Shown here piece by piece: positions 1 through 9,194 of a stretch of 64,000 bases of DNA. Below the pieces are notes generated by a model. That model was not told the origin of the DNA. It searched no databases and worked only from the letters and a program-made list of their open reading frames with translations. Every line of letters begins with the position of its first letter. Within the stretch, counting starts at the first letter, position 1. Made by a program: the position numbers and the translations under genes. Origin of the DNA: Lachnoclostridium sp. An181. Lineage in GTDB: Bacteria > Bacillota > Clostridia > Lachnospirales > Lachnospiraceae. The stretch spans positions 62,001 to 126,000 of the forward strand of contig NZ_NFKJ01000006.1 of NCBI RefSeq assembly GCF_002160325.1, given 5' to 3'.

Positions 1-8
1 TAAAAAAG

Positions 9-39
9 AAGGGATTGAAATCCAAGTTCTTCAATCCCT
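9..39 (-). terminator. Terminator of the rseP operon
   Basis: Inverted repeat GGGATTGAA / TTCAATCCC. Read on the minus strand it is followed by a T-rich run ending at position 1. It lies directly after the rseP stop codon and so ends the pyrH-to-rseP run. Confidence 0.85.
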
Positions 40-47
40 CCCTATCA

Positions 48-1085
48 TCAGAATAATATTCTCTTTATATCATTAAACATGACAAAGACCATCAACGCCA
101 TCAGCAGGGCAAATCCTGCAAAGTTTATCATACTTTCCTTCTCCTGGCTCCATTTCTTTCCTCTTATCGCCTCCACGATCAAAAACAACAGCCTTCCACC
201 GTCTAAAGCCGGAATCGGCAAAAGATTCATGACTCCCAAGTTTGCGGAGATGAGTATGGCGATATTCATAAATGTAGAGACGACCGCCCCAATCCCATAT
301 ACTTTATTTGCATCATAGGAATCGTCCACCAGATTCACAATCCCAACCGGTCCTGACAACTGATCCACACCAACTGCACCGGTAAACAACATCTTGAGAC
401 TGTCAATGGTTGTGCTGATCCAGTATTTTACCTCATATAACCCATACTGCAGCGCAGTCAATGGATTCGCCTTTGTATTCCCGTTTCCGGAAATCCCAAA
501 CAGATAGCTCCCATCCTCACTTTTTTGTGGCTGAATGGCGACTGTGTCACGCTTTCCATCTCTTTCATATGTCACCTTTACTTCTTTCCCTGCATTCATT
601 TGATTATACACAGTAATCTCACGGAAAATATGGATTGTTTTATTATCCATCTTCACAATCCTGTCACCTTCCTGAAGTCCTGCCTCCCAGGCCGGTGAAT
701 TTTCTACAATCCCCCCTGCTACAGGCTGGTCATAGCCAAGCCATCCAACCAAAATTACGGACAAGAGGAATGCCAGAATAAAATTAGCAGCAGGCCCTGC
801 AAAAATCACAGCCATTCTGGCCCACACGGATTTATTGTTAAAACTGTTCTCCGTCAGATTCTCCACATCCGTATCATCCTCGCCCATAGCGCAGAAACCG
901 CCTATCGGCAGCAACCTGATGGAGTACAAGGTCCCTTTATATTCTTTTCCTATGAGTTTCGGTCCCATTCCGATCGCAAATTCCATGACATCGATGTGGT
1001 TCTTTTTTGCAATAATGAAATGTCCAAACTCATGAATCGTGATGATCGCTGAAAAAATCAGCAGTGCAAATATAATACCCAACAA
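48..1085 (-). CDS. rseP: RIP metalloprotease RseP/RasP (M50 site-2 protease)
   Basis: Membrane-embedded zinc protease that cuts transmembrane substrates such as anti-sigma factors and leftover signal peptides. The 345-residue protein has the zinc motif HEFGH at residues 18-22 inside the first membrane helix. A PDZ domain at about 120-205 includes GIVENSPAWEAGLQEGD. The M50 motif NLLPIPALDGGRLL sits near 285, and membrane segments lie at the C-terminus. Length and order are those of the family. It starts with TTG immediately after the dxr stop codon, with GAAGGTGG upstream, so it is translationally tied to dxr. It is the last gene before a terminator. ispG, which often follows in clostridia, is not visible at this edge. 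Confidence 0.96.
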   Translation of the reverse strand: MLGIIFALLIFSAIITIHEFGHFIIAKKNHIDVMEFAIGMGPKLIGKEYKGTLYSIRLLPIGGFCAMGEDDTDVENLTENSFNNKSVWARMAVIFAGPAANFILAFLLSVILVGWLGYDQPVAGGIVENSPAWEAGLQEGDRIVKMDNKTIHIFREITVYNQMNAGKEVKVTYERDGKRDTVAIQPQKSEDGSYLFGISGNGNTKANPLTALQYGLYEVKYWISTTIDSLKMLFTGAVGVDQLSGPVGIVNLVDDSYDANKVYGIGAVVSTFMNIAILISANLGVMNLLPIPALDGGRLLFLIVEAIRGKKWSQEKESMINFAGFALLMALMVFVMFNDIKRILF

Positions 1086-2228
1086 CTACCACCTTCCTTC
1101 TATATACTCGTAGGTTTCCCTTTCCGCCTCCAATATCTCTTCCACAGAAGGATGAAAGACCGATCTGTGGTTTTCCATACATCGTTGAATAATCTCTGGT
1201 ATTTGAAGATACGAAATCTTTCTGTCAAGAAACAGGCTCACAGCCTTCTCATTCGCTGCATTGAACACTGTGGAAAGTGTACTGTCTTCTCTCCCCGCCT
1301 CATATGCAAGTCTCAGTCCATAGAAGGTATCCATATCCGGTTTCTCAAAATCCAGTTTTCCAATTTTCCAAAAATCCAGTCTGTCACCTGAAAGAAGACG
1401 TCTTTTTGGATAATACAGGGCATACTGGATCGGTAGTTTCATATCCGGTGTTCCAAGCTGGGCCATCACTGCTCCATCCACAAATTCCACCATGGAATGA
1501 ATCACGCTCTGAGGCTGTACCACGACCTGTACATCATCCACAGAAACTCCAAACAGCCACTTTGCCTCTATCACTTCCAGTCCCTTGTTCACCATGGTGG
1601 AGGAGTCGATCGTAATCTTCCTGCCCATACTCCAGTTTGGATGTTTCAGCGCATCCTCCACCTTAATCTTTGTCAATTCTTCTTTTTTCATTCCCCGAAA
1701 CGGACCTCCTGAAGCAGTCAAAAGGATTTTTTTCACTTCACTCCTGTTACTGCCCTGCATGGATTGAAAAATCGCACTGTGCTCACTGTCCACCGGAAGG
1801 ATTGCACTGTCGTACTCTTTTGCAAGCGGCATGATCAAGTGCCCTGCTGTGACAAGAGTCTCCTTGTTTGCAAGTGCAATATCCTTCCCGCGCTGAATGG
1901 CAGCAATGGTAGGGCGAAGCCCAATCATCCCTACAATAGCTGTCACCAGAATTTCCATCCTTTCATCTGTTGCCACTTCTATCAGGCCTTCCATACCCGA
2001 CACGATCTTTACTTCTAAATCTTTGACTTTTTCTTTGAGCTCCCAGGCCCTCTTTTCATCCCACACCGCTGCTTTGGCAGGATGAAATTCGCGGATCTGC
2101 TCTTCCAGAAGTTTGATATTGTTTCCGGCTGCAAGCGCCGTCACTTCAATATCTTTATTTTCTCTCACCACTTCAAGCGTCTGCGTTCCGATCGAACCTG
2201 TGGAACCCAATATTGCTATTTTTTTCAT
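1086..2228 (-). CDS. dxr: 1-deoxy-D-xylulose 5-phosphate reductoisomerase
   Basis: Catalyses the NADPH-dependent conversion of DXP to MEP, the second step of the non-mevalonate isoprenoid pathway, in the cytosol. The 380-residue protein opens with the nucleotide-binding motif ILGSTGSIG. LANKETLVTAG and the metal/substrate segment PVDSEHSAIFQ follow at about 120-155, then LTASGGPFRG, and SMVNKGLEVIEA near 210-225. It lies between cdsA and rseP, so isoprenoid precursor supply, undecaprenyl-PP synthesis (uppS) and phospholipid synthesis (cdsA) share one transcript. The start follows GGGAGAGAG. Confidence 0.97.
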   Translation of the reverse strand: MKKIAILGSTGSIGTQTLEVVRENKDIEVTALAAGNNIKLLEEQIREFHPAKAAVWDEKRAWELKEKVKDLEVKIVSGMEGLIEVATDERMEILVTAIVGMIGLRPTIAAIQRGKDIALANKETLVTAGHLIMPLAKEYDSAILPVDSEHSAIFQSMQGSNRSEVKKILLTASGGPFRGMKKEELTKIKVEDALKHPNWSMGRKITIDSSTMVNKGLEVIEAKWLFGVSVDDVQVVVQPQSVIHSMVEFVDGAVMAQLGTPDMKLPIQYALYYPKRRLLSGDRLDFWKIGKLDFEKPDMDTFYGLRLAYEAGREDSTLSTVFNAANEKAVSLFLDRKISYLQIPEIIQRCMENHRSVFHPSVEEILEAERETYEYIEGRW

Positions 2229-2242
2229 ATCGAACTCTCTCC

Positions 2243-3043
2243 CTATTTGATCAGCGCTGCTGCAAGATAAAATATGATCGGCGCTGTGAAGATCACACTG
2301 TCAAAACGGTCCAGAATACCCCCATGTCCAGGAATCAATCTTCCATAATCTTTGATTGCATGGTTTCTCTTGATCGCAGAGGCAGCCAAATCTCCCACCT
2401 GAGAAATGATAGCTCCGACACCGCAAATCAATGCATAATTCAAAATATTAGCTCCAACATTTGCAAACCGGTTGATACACAACGCATAAATTACTCCTAA
2501 AAGAGCGGCTCCAACGATACCTCCAATACCGCCTTCTACCGATTTTTTCGGGCTGAGTCTTGGAGCCATCTTATGCTTTCCGATCAGCATTCCCACGCAA
2601 TAAGCACATGTATCACATCCCCAGGAACAGAGGAATACAAGCCATACGAGAAATGCTCCCTGTTCCAGATTCCTTGTCTGATAAATATAGGAGAGCATCA
2701 CTGCCACATAAAATATACCAAAAAATACCAACATGACCTGCTCTGCCTTAAATCCCGGGTAAGAAAACACATACACCGCCATCAATGTTATGATACATGC
2801 GATTGTAAGCGGCAGAACATATTCCATCTTTCCAAGCCACAGCAGGACATAATAACCAATGGCTCCTAAATATCCTACGCCGCCCAAAAGCTGATTATGC
2901 ACATTCAAAACGCGGTACAATTCGCTCATCCCGATCATACTGATGATCAAAAGCGTGCCAAACAATAACGGACCTCCGCTTATAACGGTGATCAGCGCAA
3001 TGATCACAAGTATGATCCCGCTGATTAATCTTGTCCTAAACAT
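2243..3043 (-). CDS. cdsA: Phosphatidate cytidylyltransferase (CDP-DAG synthase)
   Basis: Makes CDP-diacylglycerol from CTP and phosphatidic acid, the branch point of phospholipid synthesis. The 266-residue protein has about eight hydrophobic membrane segments. The C-terminal CdsA signature runs from QVGDLAASAIKR to the GHGGILDRFDS region and keeps the conserved D and R residues. The start follows GGAGGAG, 14 bases after the uppS stop codon. The product feeds pgsA, which is encoded in this window at about 12.3-12.9 kb. Confidence 0.96.
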   Translation of the reverse strand: MFRTRLISGIILVIIALITVISGGPLLFGTLLIISMIGMSELYRVLNVHNQLLGGVGYLGAIGYYVLLWLGKMEYVLPLTIACIITLMAVYVFSYPGFKAEQVMLVFFGIFYVAVMLSYIYQTRNLEQGAFLVWLVFLCSWGCDTCAYCVGMLIGKHKMAPRLSPKKSVEGGIGGIVGAALLGVIYALCINRFANVGANILNYALICGVGAIISQVGDLAASAIKRNHAIKDYGRLIPGHGGILDRFDSVIFTAPIIFYLAAALIK

Positions 3044-3044
3044 C

Positions 3045-3752
3045 TTACTCCTCCTTTACGCCGCCATAGCGCCTGTCCCTGTTGTTGTAATGTTCTATCG
3101 CCTTTATCAGCTCTTCTTTTGTAAAATCAGGCCACGGCACATCTGTAAAATAAAACTCTGTATAGGCAAGCTGCCACAAAAGATAATTGGAAAGCCTCAG
3201 TTCCCCGCTTGTTCGGATCAAAAGATCCGGATCCGGAATATCGTGCGTATCCAAATAACTTTCAAAACACTGCTCTGTAATCTCCTCAGGAACAAGTTTC
3301 CCTTCTTTTACGTCCTCTGCCAACTTTCGGACTGCGCGGAGAATCTCATCCCTGCTGCCATAATTGATGGCAATCTGGAAATTCAATCCATCATTGTTCT
3401 TTGACGCTTCCTCAAGTTCCAGGATTCTATTGCGGATATCGTCATCCAGTCCGGTAATGTCTCCGATAACCCTGACTTTCATCCTGTTTTTTTCCGCTGT
3501 CTTCAGACATGTTTTCATATAATTTCTCAAAAGTTTCATCAGAGCATTGACCTCGCCTGCGGGCCTGCTCCAGTTTTCTGTTGAAAATGCATACACCGTA
3601 AGATATTTCACTCCCATCTTATATGCATCCTCACAGATTCTCTCCACATTTTTACTTCCCTGTGCATGGCCGTAATTGCGGGGCATCCCTTTTGCCTTTG
3701 CCCACCGCCCGTTTCCATCCATGATGATCGCTATATGTTGTGGTACATTCAT
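3045..3752 (-). CDS. uppS: Isoprenyl transferase (undecaprenyl-PP synthase type)
   Basis: A cis-prenyltransferase that extends FPP with IPP to undecaprenyl diphosphate, the lipid carrier for peptidoglycan and other wall polymers. The 235-residue protein begins with HIAIIMDGNGRWAKAKG, containing the catalytic Asp and the diphosphate-binding segment. It continues with AFSTENWSRP near 55-65, the Asn and Arg of FQIAINYGSRDE at about 125, and DLLIRTSGELRLSNYLLWQ at 180-200. The length is normal. A GAAGGAGG ribosome binding site precedes the ATG. The neighbours frr and cdsA match the usual clostridial order. Confidence 0.97.
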   Translation of the reverse strand: MNVPQHIAIIMDGNGRWAKAKGMPRNYGHAQGSKNVERICEDAYKMGVKYLTVYAFSTENWSRPAGEVNALMKLLRNYMKTCLKTAEKNRMKVRVIGDITGLDDDIRNRILELEEASKNNDGLNFQIAINYGSRDEILRAVRKLAEDVKEGKLVPEEITEQCFESYLDTHDIPDPDLLIRTSGELRLSNYLLWQLAYTEFYFTDVPWPDFTKEELIKAIEHYNNRDRRYGGVKEE

Positions 3753-3798
3753 CGGAATCCTCCTTCATCTTTTTGCACATTTTTATACGCATTTTAAC

Positions 3799-3855
3799 AT
3801 GAAAGATAAGCAAGGCCAGATGTTTTCCGCTCCTCTAACCTTGCTTATCTTTCAT
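3799..3855. terminator. 17-bp perfect stem between frr and uppS
   Basis: Bases 3799-3815 and 3839-3855 are exact reverse complements around a 23-base loop. The sequence lies just after the frr stop codon. No good T-run follows on the minus strand, so it may be a processing or attenuation hairpin rather than a full terminator. Confidence 0.6.
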
Positions 3856-3869
3856 GGAAAGTTCTTTAA

Positions 3870-4421
3870 TTATACCGTCATAACCTCTTTTGTCTTTTCG
3901 TCCACTGCTTTATCCACTTCTTTGATGTATTTATCTGTCAATTTCTGCAGTTCATCTTCCAAATCTTTGATCTCATCTTCGGAAATATCGCTTCCCTTTA
4001 ATTTTTTAAATGCGTCATTTCCATCTCTTCTGATATTGCGGACAGCAACTTTTGCTGCCTCCCCCTTTTTCTTTACGTCTTTTGCAAGTTCTTTACGGCG
4101 GTCCTCTGTAAGCTCAGGGAACACAAGGCGGATAACCGTACCATCGTTTGTCGGATTGATTCCAAGGTCTGATGTCAGGATTGCTTTCTCAATCTCTTTT
4201 ACCATGCTCTTCTCCCATGGCTGGATCTGGATCATCCGGGCTTCCGGTACAGAAATATTTCCCACCTGCTGGATCGGTGTCGGTGTTCCATAGTAGTTTA
4301 CCATGATTCTGTCCAGCACATGCGGATTTGCACGTCCTGCCCGGATAGTAGAAAGCTCAGAATATAAGCTCTTCAGTGATTTTGTCATTTTTTCGTCGTA
4401 TACTTTCAGTTTTTCGTTCAT
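3870..4421 (-). CDS. frr: Ribosome recycling factor
   Basis: Splits post-termination ribosomes together with EF-G. From the chosen start the protein has 183 residues, close to the family's usual 185. Conserved segments are [14 protein letters not shown] near 22-35, [16 protein letters not shown] near 39-54, and [21 protein letters not shown] near 100-120. A GGAGG sequence about nine bases upstream supports the ATG at 4421. An in-frame ATG five codons earlier has no ribosome binding site. frr follows pyrH with a 19-base gap. Confidence 0.97.
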   Translation of the reverse strand: MNEKLKVYDEKMTKSLKSLYSELSTIRAGRANPHVLDRIMVNYYGTPTPIQQVGNISVPEARMIQIQPWEKSMVKEIEKAILTSDLGINPTNDGTVIRLVFPELTEDRRKELAKDVKKKGEAAKVAVRNIRRDGNDAFKKLKGSDISEDEIKDLEDELQKLTDKYIKEVDKAVDEKTKEVMTV

Positions 4422-4440
4422 TCTATCTTCCTCCACTTTC

Positions 4441-5136
4441 TTATACAGTCACCTTTGTTCCTGTAAATGTTCCTTTCATAGTCTCCACAATGCTGTTCTC
4501 TTCATTCAATCCGAATACAAGCATTGGCATTTTATTCTCTTTACAGAGAATGGAGGCTGTCATATCCACTGCTGCCAATCCTTGTGCGATCACATCATCG
4601 ATTGTGATCTCATCATATTTTTTTGCGTCCGGATTTACTTTTGGATCGCTGTCATAGATTCCATCGATGGCCTTTGCAAGCAGCATCGCATCTGCCTCAA
4701 TCTCGATCGCCCTGAGCACAGCTCCGGTATCTGTTGAGAAATATGGATGCCCAGTTCCTCCTGCAAGGAAAATCACCTTTCCCTGTTCCAGGGCGGCAAC
4801 AGCCGCATCTTTTGAAAATAATGTAGTAAATGCACCGCACACAAACGGTGTGAAAATTTCTGTATCCATCCCAACATAACGGAAAATATCGGATACATAG
4901 ATACAGTTCATCACTGTGGCAAGCATGCCGATCTGATCTGCCTTTACACGGTCGATCGTCTCACTTGTTCTTCCTCTCCAAAAGTTGCCCCCGCCTGTGA
5001 CGATCGCAACCTGAATCCCGTCATCCACAAGCTCTTTCACCTGTTTTGCAACTGCAATACAGGTAGCCTCATCAAATCCTGTTTTTTTATCTCCTGCCAG
5101 TGCTTCTCCACTCAGTTTCAACAGTACTCTTTTCAT
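4441..5136 (-). CDS. pyrH: UMP kinase
   Basis: Phosphorylates UMP to UDP for pyrimidine nucleotide synthesis. The protein has 231 residues from the chosen start and begins [13 protein letters not shown]. It has [11 protein letters not shown] (UMP/ATP binding) near 45-55, [17 protein letters not shown] near 125-142, and the hexameric kinase core. The ATG at 5136 has AAAGGAGT at the right distance. A longer reading frame begins 12 codons upstream without a ribosome binding site. In many Firmicutes pyrH follows rpsB-tsf directly. Here those genes lie near 18.7-20.5 kb. Confidence 0.96.
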   Translation of the reverse strand: MKRVLLKLSGEALAGDKKTGFDEATCIAVAKQVKELVDDGIQVAIVTGGGNFWRGRTSETIDRVKADQIGMLATVMNCIYVSDIFRYVGMDTEIFTPFVCGAFTTLFSKDAAVAALEQGKVIFLAGGTGHPYFSTDTGAVLRAIEIEADAMLLAKAIDGIYDSDPKVNPDAKKYDEITIDDVIAQGLAAVDMTASILCKENKMPMLVFGLNEENSIVETMKGTFTGTKVTV

Positions 5137-5238
5137 ATGTCTGACTCCTTTATTATAACAACAGACAGTCACAGAAAGTGTCTATCGTTTATTCTGTAGA
5201 AATTATAGCATATGTGTAATAAAAAGAAAACAAAAGTT

Positions 5239-6822
5239 TTATGCGCCCCGGATCCCTTTTTCACTGCGCAGTCTATTCATCGCATCGTACACCTTTCCCA
5301 TATCTTTTACATCTGTCATGATCGTTAAAATGTCACTTGCCAGAATCGTCGTATTGCCCCTTGGGATCAGTTCTCTTCCCTCCCTTTTTACAGACACGAG
5401 AAGACAATTTTTCGGCCATGTAATATCCTTTACTTTCACACCGTCAAGTGTTGATCCGTACATCACCGCGTATTCACTCAGCACTTTTTCAGCTCCTTTT
5501 CCCTCCGGCTGTACATATCCCATGGACGCAAGCTGGTTTTTGAGAAGGCTTTCGTATATAGGCTCTGATTTTAAAAGTTCCGCCGTAATATACGCCACAA
5601 TGGAAATCACAGAAAGCGAAAGCATTTGATTGACATTTCCTGTCATCTCAAATATAAGGATGATCCCTGTGAGCGGAGCCCGTACGATCGCAGTAAAATA
5701 ACCTGCCATGGACAAAAGGACAAGATTGTTTACATAATCCATATCCATACCAAACCATTCCACGCCTGCAAGCCCAAAAGTTCCCCCGATCAGCGAACCA
5801 AGCACGAGCATCGGAAAAAAGATGCCGCCCGGCGCTCCGGAGCCAAAACTTACAACAGAAAACAGAAATTTAACTGCAAATACTACTATCACACTGCCCA
5901 GCATCCATTCGTGGTTTGTGAGTGAAATGATCAGGTTGTGGCCGCTTCCGAGAAACTGTGGATTTGCAAACCCAAGTACACCCGCACACAAAAACGGTAC
6001 CATCAGTTTCACACACAGAGGGACTTTTTTCATTTTTTCAAAAATCCCTTTCACTTTCAGAGTTGACCAGTTGTAAACGGCCCCCAAAATTCCAAGCAGG
6101 ATTCCCAAAAGGATCAGCATCCAATAATAGCGATGCGGCAGTACGTTTCCAATTTCAAACTGAAATACCGGTTCAATCCCAATAAAATTGGAGGCTATAA
6201 AGTCCGCACTCAAAGACGCAGTCATCACAGATACAAGCGCAGTCGCGGAAAAGTTTTTGTGTATCTCCTCCAGGGAGAACATCACTCCCGCAAGCGGGGC
6301 GTGAAATGCCGCTGACAGCCCTGCGCTTGCTCCGCATGTGAGCAGAAACTTTTCTTCTGTCATCCCTCTTTTCATGCCTCTGGAAAGCCCCTTTGCCGTC
6401 ATCGCGCCAAGCTGAATGGATGGGCCTTCCCTTCCAAGAGAAAGTCCGCCCAGGAGACACAAAAATCCACCCGCAAATTTTGCCGGAAGAACCTTCCACC
6501 ACGTCTGCTCTAATTTTCCTGTCATCTCTCCTTCCAACTGGGGGATACCGCTGCCCGAGATCATGGGCTCCCATTTTACCAGAACGCTGACCATCACCGC
6601 CATCGCCAAAAGCACCGCTATCCACGCCGCCATTCTCAGCGGATGATCTCCCACCCATTTTATAATTCCCTGCAGCCATGTATCCGCATATGACAGGGCG
6701 ATTCTGTAGGCAAGCACTGTAAGCCCTGCAACAATCCCCACGGCCAATCCTTCTCCTATCATGATCGTGTGGAGCTTTTCTGCCCTTTTTATTGTGTGGG
6801 ATGTATCTTTTTTCTCTTTCAT
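5239..6822 (-). CDS. ClC-type chloride channel/antiporter with C-terminal TrkA-C domain
   Basis: Membrane protein of 527 residues with the ClC selectivity motifs in order: GSGIPQ near 90, GREGPS near 128-133 (the gating Glu), and GSGAPGGIFFP near 327-337. About ten hydrophobic helices are visible. The last 80 or so residues form a TrkA-C (RCK-C) domain with VKVKDITWPKNCLLVSVKR and ILASDILTIMTD, likely a ligand-sensing regulatory module. ClC proteins of this kind exchange chloride for protons or conduct fluoride or chloride. The ion cannot be told from the sequence. The gene stands alone on the minus strand, and the long gap after its start (6823-7165) suggests its own promoter. Confidence 0.93.
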   Translation of the reverse strand: MKEKKDTSHTIKRAEKLHTIMIGEGLAVGIVAGLTVLAYRIALSYADTWLQGIIKWVGDHPLRMAAWIAVLLAMAVMVSVLVKWEPMISGSGIPQLEGEMTGKLEQTWWKVLPAKFAGGFLCLLGGLSLGREGPSIQLGAMTAKGLSRGMKRGMTEEKFLLTCGASAGLSAAFHAPLAGVMFSLEEIHKNFSATALVSVMTASLSADFIASNFIGIEPVFQFEIGNVLPHRYYWMLILLGILLGILGAVYNWSTLKVKGIFEKMKKVPLCVKLMVPFLCAGVLGFANPQFLGSGHNLIISLTNHEWMLGSVIVVFAVKFLFSVVSFGSGAPGGIFFPMLVLGSLIGGTFGLAGVEWFGMDMDYVNNLVLLSMAGYFTAIVRAPLTGIILIFEMTGNVNQMLSLSVISIVAYITAELLKSEPIYESLLKNQLASMGYVQPEGKGAEKVLSEYAVMYGSTLDGVKVKDITWPKNCLLVSVKREGRELIPRGNTTILASDILTIMTDVKDMGKVYDAMNRLRSEKGIRGA

Positions 6823-7165
6823 TTTTTCTTCCTTCTCTCAATCTTTTCTCTTGTCTTTGTCGAAAAATGCCAGATTTAGAATATCCTCATCTGGATTTAA
6901 TCTTTTTTTAAGAAATATTATTTTTCTTTTATAGAAAGAACATATTTTAGACATAATTCAATTATATACTATAACCATGATAGTTGAAAGACAACTATCA
7001 TCCCCCCTCATAAAGTTAAGCTCCAGTTTGGAGCATACACTTTACTCTCATTCCTTTAGATAACTATAAAAACAACGAAACCCGTTAGCCGGAAGGTTAA
7101 CGGGTTTTCGCTGTTTCCCATGATGCAAAAGACCTGCCGGAATCACCATCCCGCAGGCCTTCTTA
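6823..7165. other. Intergenic region with three hairpins
   Basis: No convincing gene is seen. A perfect 10-bp inverted repeat, ATGATAGTTG / CAACTATCAT, lies at 6977-7001 with a 5-base loop. A stem AAACCCGTTAGCC / GGTTAACGGGTTT at about 7078-7108 looks like a terminator. A stem around AGGCCTGC / GCAGGTCTT at 7130-7162, followed on the minus strand by a T-rich stretch, terminates the C69 peptidase gene. The 6977 palindrome could be an operator for the ClC gene or part of a small RNA. Confidence 0.6.
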
Positions 7166-9094
7166 TTAACGGCGTTTCTTGGACATAGCCAATGCAGATA
7201 CTCCTGCCGCTGCCATTACAAGCATCCAGGATACATCTGTTTCATCTCCGGTTTTCACAGATTTCGTCGGTTTTTTGGATACACTCACTGTCGGTTTCTT
7301 TGTGCTGTCTGTTTTCTCCTCATTATCCGGTTTCTGGACTGCAAGCTTTGTCAGATTCTCTTTTGCATTTTTTAACTTCTCGACCATTTCATCAATCTGT
7401 GTCTGATCTGCTGTGATGTCTGCCAACAATTCTTCAGCCTCTGCCGCCGCACTTTTCAGTGCATTATATGATTCTTCTGTATATGCTGCCGCATCAATTT
7501 GGCTCAACAGTTCTTTAACCTCTCCGAGCATCTTTTCCAAGACAGTCTTGTCCACCGGTTCCATCACACGTTCCACACTGTAGTTTGGCATTACATTCTT
7601 TTCCAAAACAGATGGCATGAATTCTCCGGTTTTTCCTTCTGCAATGAACGCTTTCAACTCTGTGCGGATGCTGTCCACATGTTCATATGTTTCCTTCGCG
7701 ATGAGCTTTCCAAGCTCTGTGGCTTTCTCCTGTGCCAAAACCGGACTCTTTTCGTACAATTTTGCCATGTCTTTGTCCACCTGGTCCTGCTGCTCAATGA
7801 GCGCTGACTGATATTTATCAAGATAGGTGCGGACATTTTTCCCGTACAGATCACGGTTGTCATCAGCCAGATTATTTAGATCACAGAATAACCAGTACAT
7901 GGAGCCCGGCACAGATGTCATTTCCTCGTTGTGGTATCCTTCCCATGTCTCTGTGATCATGGCAGCATAGTATGGAAGGTAAAGGGAGTATTCTGCTCTT
8001 GACATCGCGATCCACTCTATGCCAGACATTCCGTCATACATTCCCTCTCTCATCTCCAGCACATGGCACTCTGCCTGGTTGGAATTTCCGATAGGATAAA
8101 TGCCGGCGTCCTTGTTGGAATCAAACTTTGTTCCTTCTCCGCGAAATGCTAAAAATTTCATGATATCCTGTGAGGAAAGTTTCTTGGATGGAGCAAATAA
8201 AAGGTCATATGGCCCAAAGCTGCCGTCTTTGTTCGGCTCAATGCTTATTTCATCTGCTTTCTCTGCGTTCAGATAATATACTCCCTGCCAAAGACGGGTG
8301 AGCTGTCCTCTTCCCGGGTCCTTTGCTCCGTATGTCTTGGCAACATGGATCATGCCGTTTTCTGTCTTCAGAAATCCATTTTCCTCTGCAAGAGACACCA
8401 GTCCGTCAGATACGATCACATTTTCTTTATCATTCACATCAATGGTTCCAAGCAGCATCATGTTTGGAATCGCCGCCACCTTGTCGTCCGGAAGTTTCAC
8501 CGCTGCATACTCGTGTCCGGATACAGTCTCCATATACCACGTCTCATTCGGATCGCTTATCATAATGATATTGCATTCCCCGGTACCATACTTATCAATG
8601 ATATCACCCAAAAGTTCTACTCCATGGCGCGCGCTTTTGGCCTGTCCCAGTAAAATAGTCCCCATGGAAATCTCACAGATTCCATTTGAAACCAGAGGGT
8701 CCGCAGCTTTTGCCTCCTCATTATAATATGTGGACACAGTCGCTGTCACCGCCACTTCATTTTCGTTGATACCCACTTCCGCAAAAGCCTCGTCTCCTTC
8801 ACCCTGTAACGGTGAGTCTTTTGCCAGTGTATACCGATATGTATGTGCCGGATACTCCATGGAAAAACCATAAGAATCCGTAAACATCTCTCCCGGCTCA
8901 TGGTCCTCTGCCGGATGTACTGTATAGATTTTTGTATAATTATTTCCAATATCTTCAGAACGCCCTATATAGGAGGAGCCTGTTTCGGAAACTTCTTTTC
9001 CAACATAAATCCCCATACATGCCGACACATTCATTGTACTTCCTAAAACCACCGCGCCTGTAAGGACAAGAGCGGCAATTGATTTCTTCCACAT
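7166..9094 (-). CDS. Secreted, wall-anchored C69-family peptidase (Ntn hydrolase)
   Basis: The protein has 642 residues from the ATG at 9094, chosen because GGAGG lies eight bases upstream. A signal peptide (residues 1-25) ends in VSA just before Cys26 of CMGIYVGK, the expected N-terminal nucleophile of C69 dipeptidases. The C69 body runs to about residue 500 and includes SRAEYSLYLPYYAAM and GSMYWLFCDLNNLA. A FIVAR-like helical repeat follows at about 515-580, then a Thr/Lys-rich stretch. The sorting-type tail has SVKTGDETD, a hydrophobic helix and KKRR. It probably cleaves dipeptides or short peptides outside the cell. The KTGD tail is shared with the GH89 and GH97 proteins of this window. 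Confidence 0.87.
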   Translation of the reverse strand: MWKKSIAALVLTGAVVLGSTMNVSACMGIYVGKEVSETGSSYIGRSEDIGNNYTKIYTVHPAEDHEPGEMFTDSYGFSMEYPAHTYRYTLAKDSPLQGEGDEAFAEVGINENEVAVTATVSTYYNEEAKAADPLVSNGICEISMGTILLGQAKSARHGVELLGDIIDKYGTGECNIIMISDPNETWYMETVSGHEYAAVKLPDDKVAAIPNMMLLGTIDVNDKENVIVSDGLVSLAEENGFLKTENGMIHVAKTYGAKDPGRGQLTRLWQGVYYLNAEKADEISIEPNKDGSFGPYDLLFAPSKKLSSQDIMKFLAFRGEGTKFDSNKDAGIYPIGNSNQAECHVLEMREGMYDGMSGIEWIAMSRAEYSLYLPYYAAMITETWEGYHNEEMTSVPGSMYWLFCDLNNLADDNRDLYGKNVRTYLDKYQSALIEQQDQVDKDMAKLYEKSPVLAQEKATELGKLIAKETYEHVDSIRTELKAFIAEGKTGEFMPSVLEKNVMPNYSVERVMEPVDKTVLEKMLGEVKELLSQIDAAAYTEESYNALKSAAAEAEELLADITADQTQIDEMVEKLKNAKENLTKLAVQKPDNEEKTDSTKKPTVSVSKKPTKSVKTGDETDVSWMLVMAAAGVSALAMSKKRR

Positions 9095-9194
9095 TTCCTT
9101 TTCCTCCATTCCTTTAATATACATTATTTTGCATAAATATACAAAACATGTATTTGATTATAATCCTCCTTTCGCATTCTGTCAATATAAAATT

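Noticed and set aside
6173-6841. 222-residue minus-strand frame overlapping the ClC gene
   Set aside because: Shifted-frame shadow of the ClC coding sequence, arginine- and glycine-rich without any family pattern.
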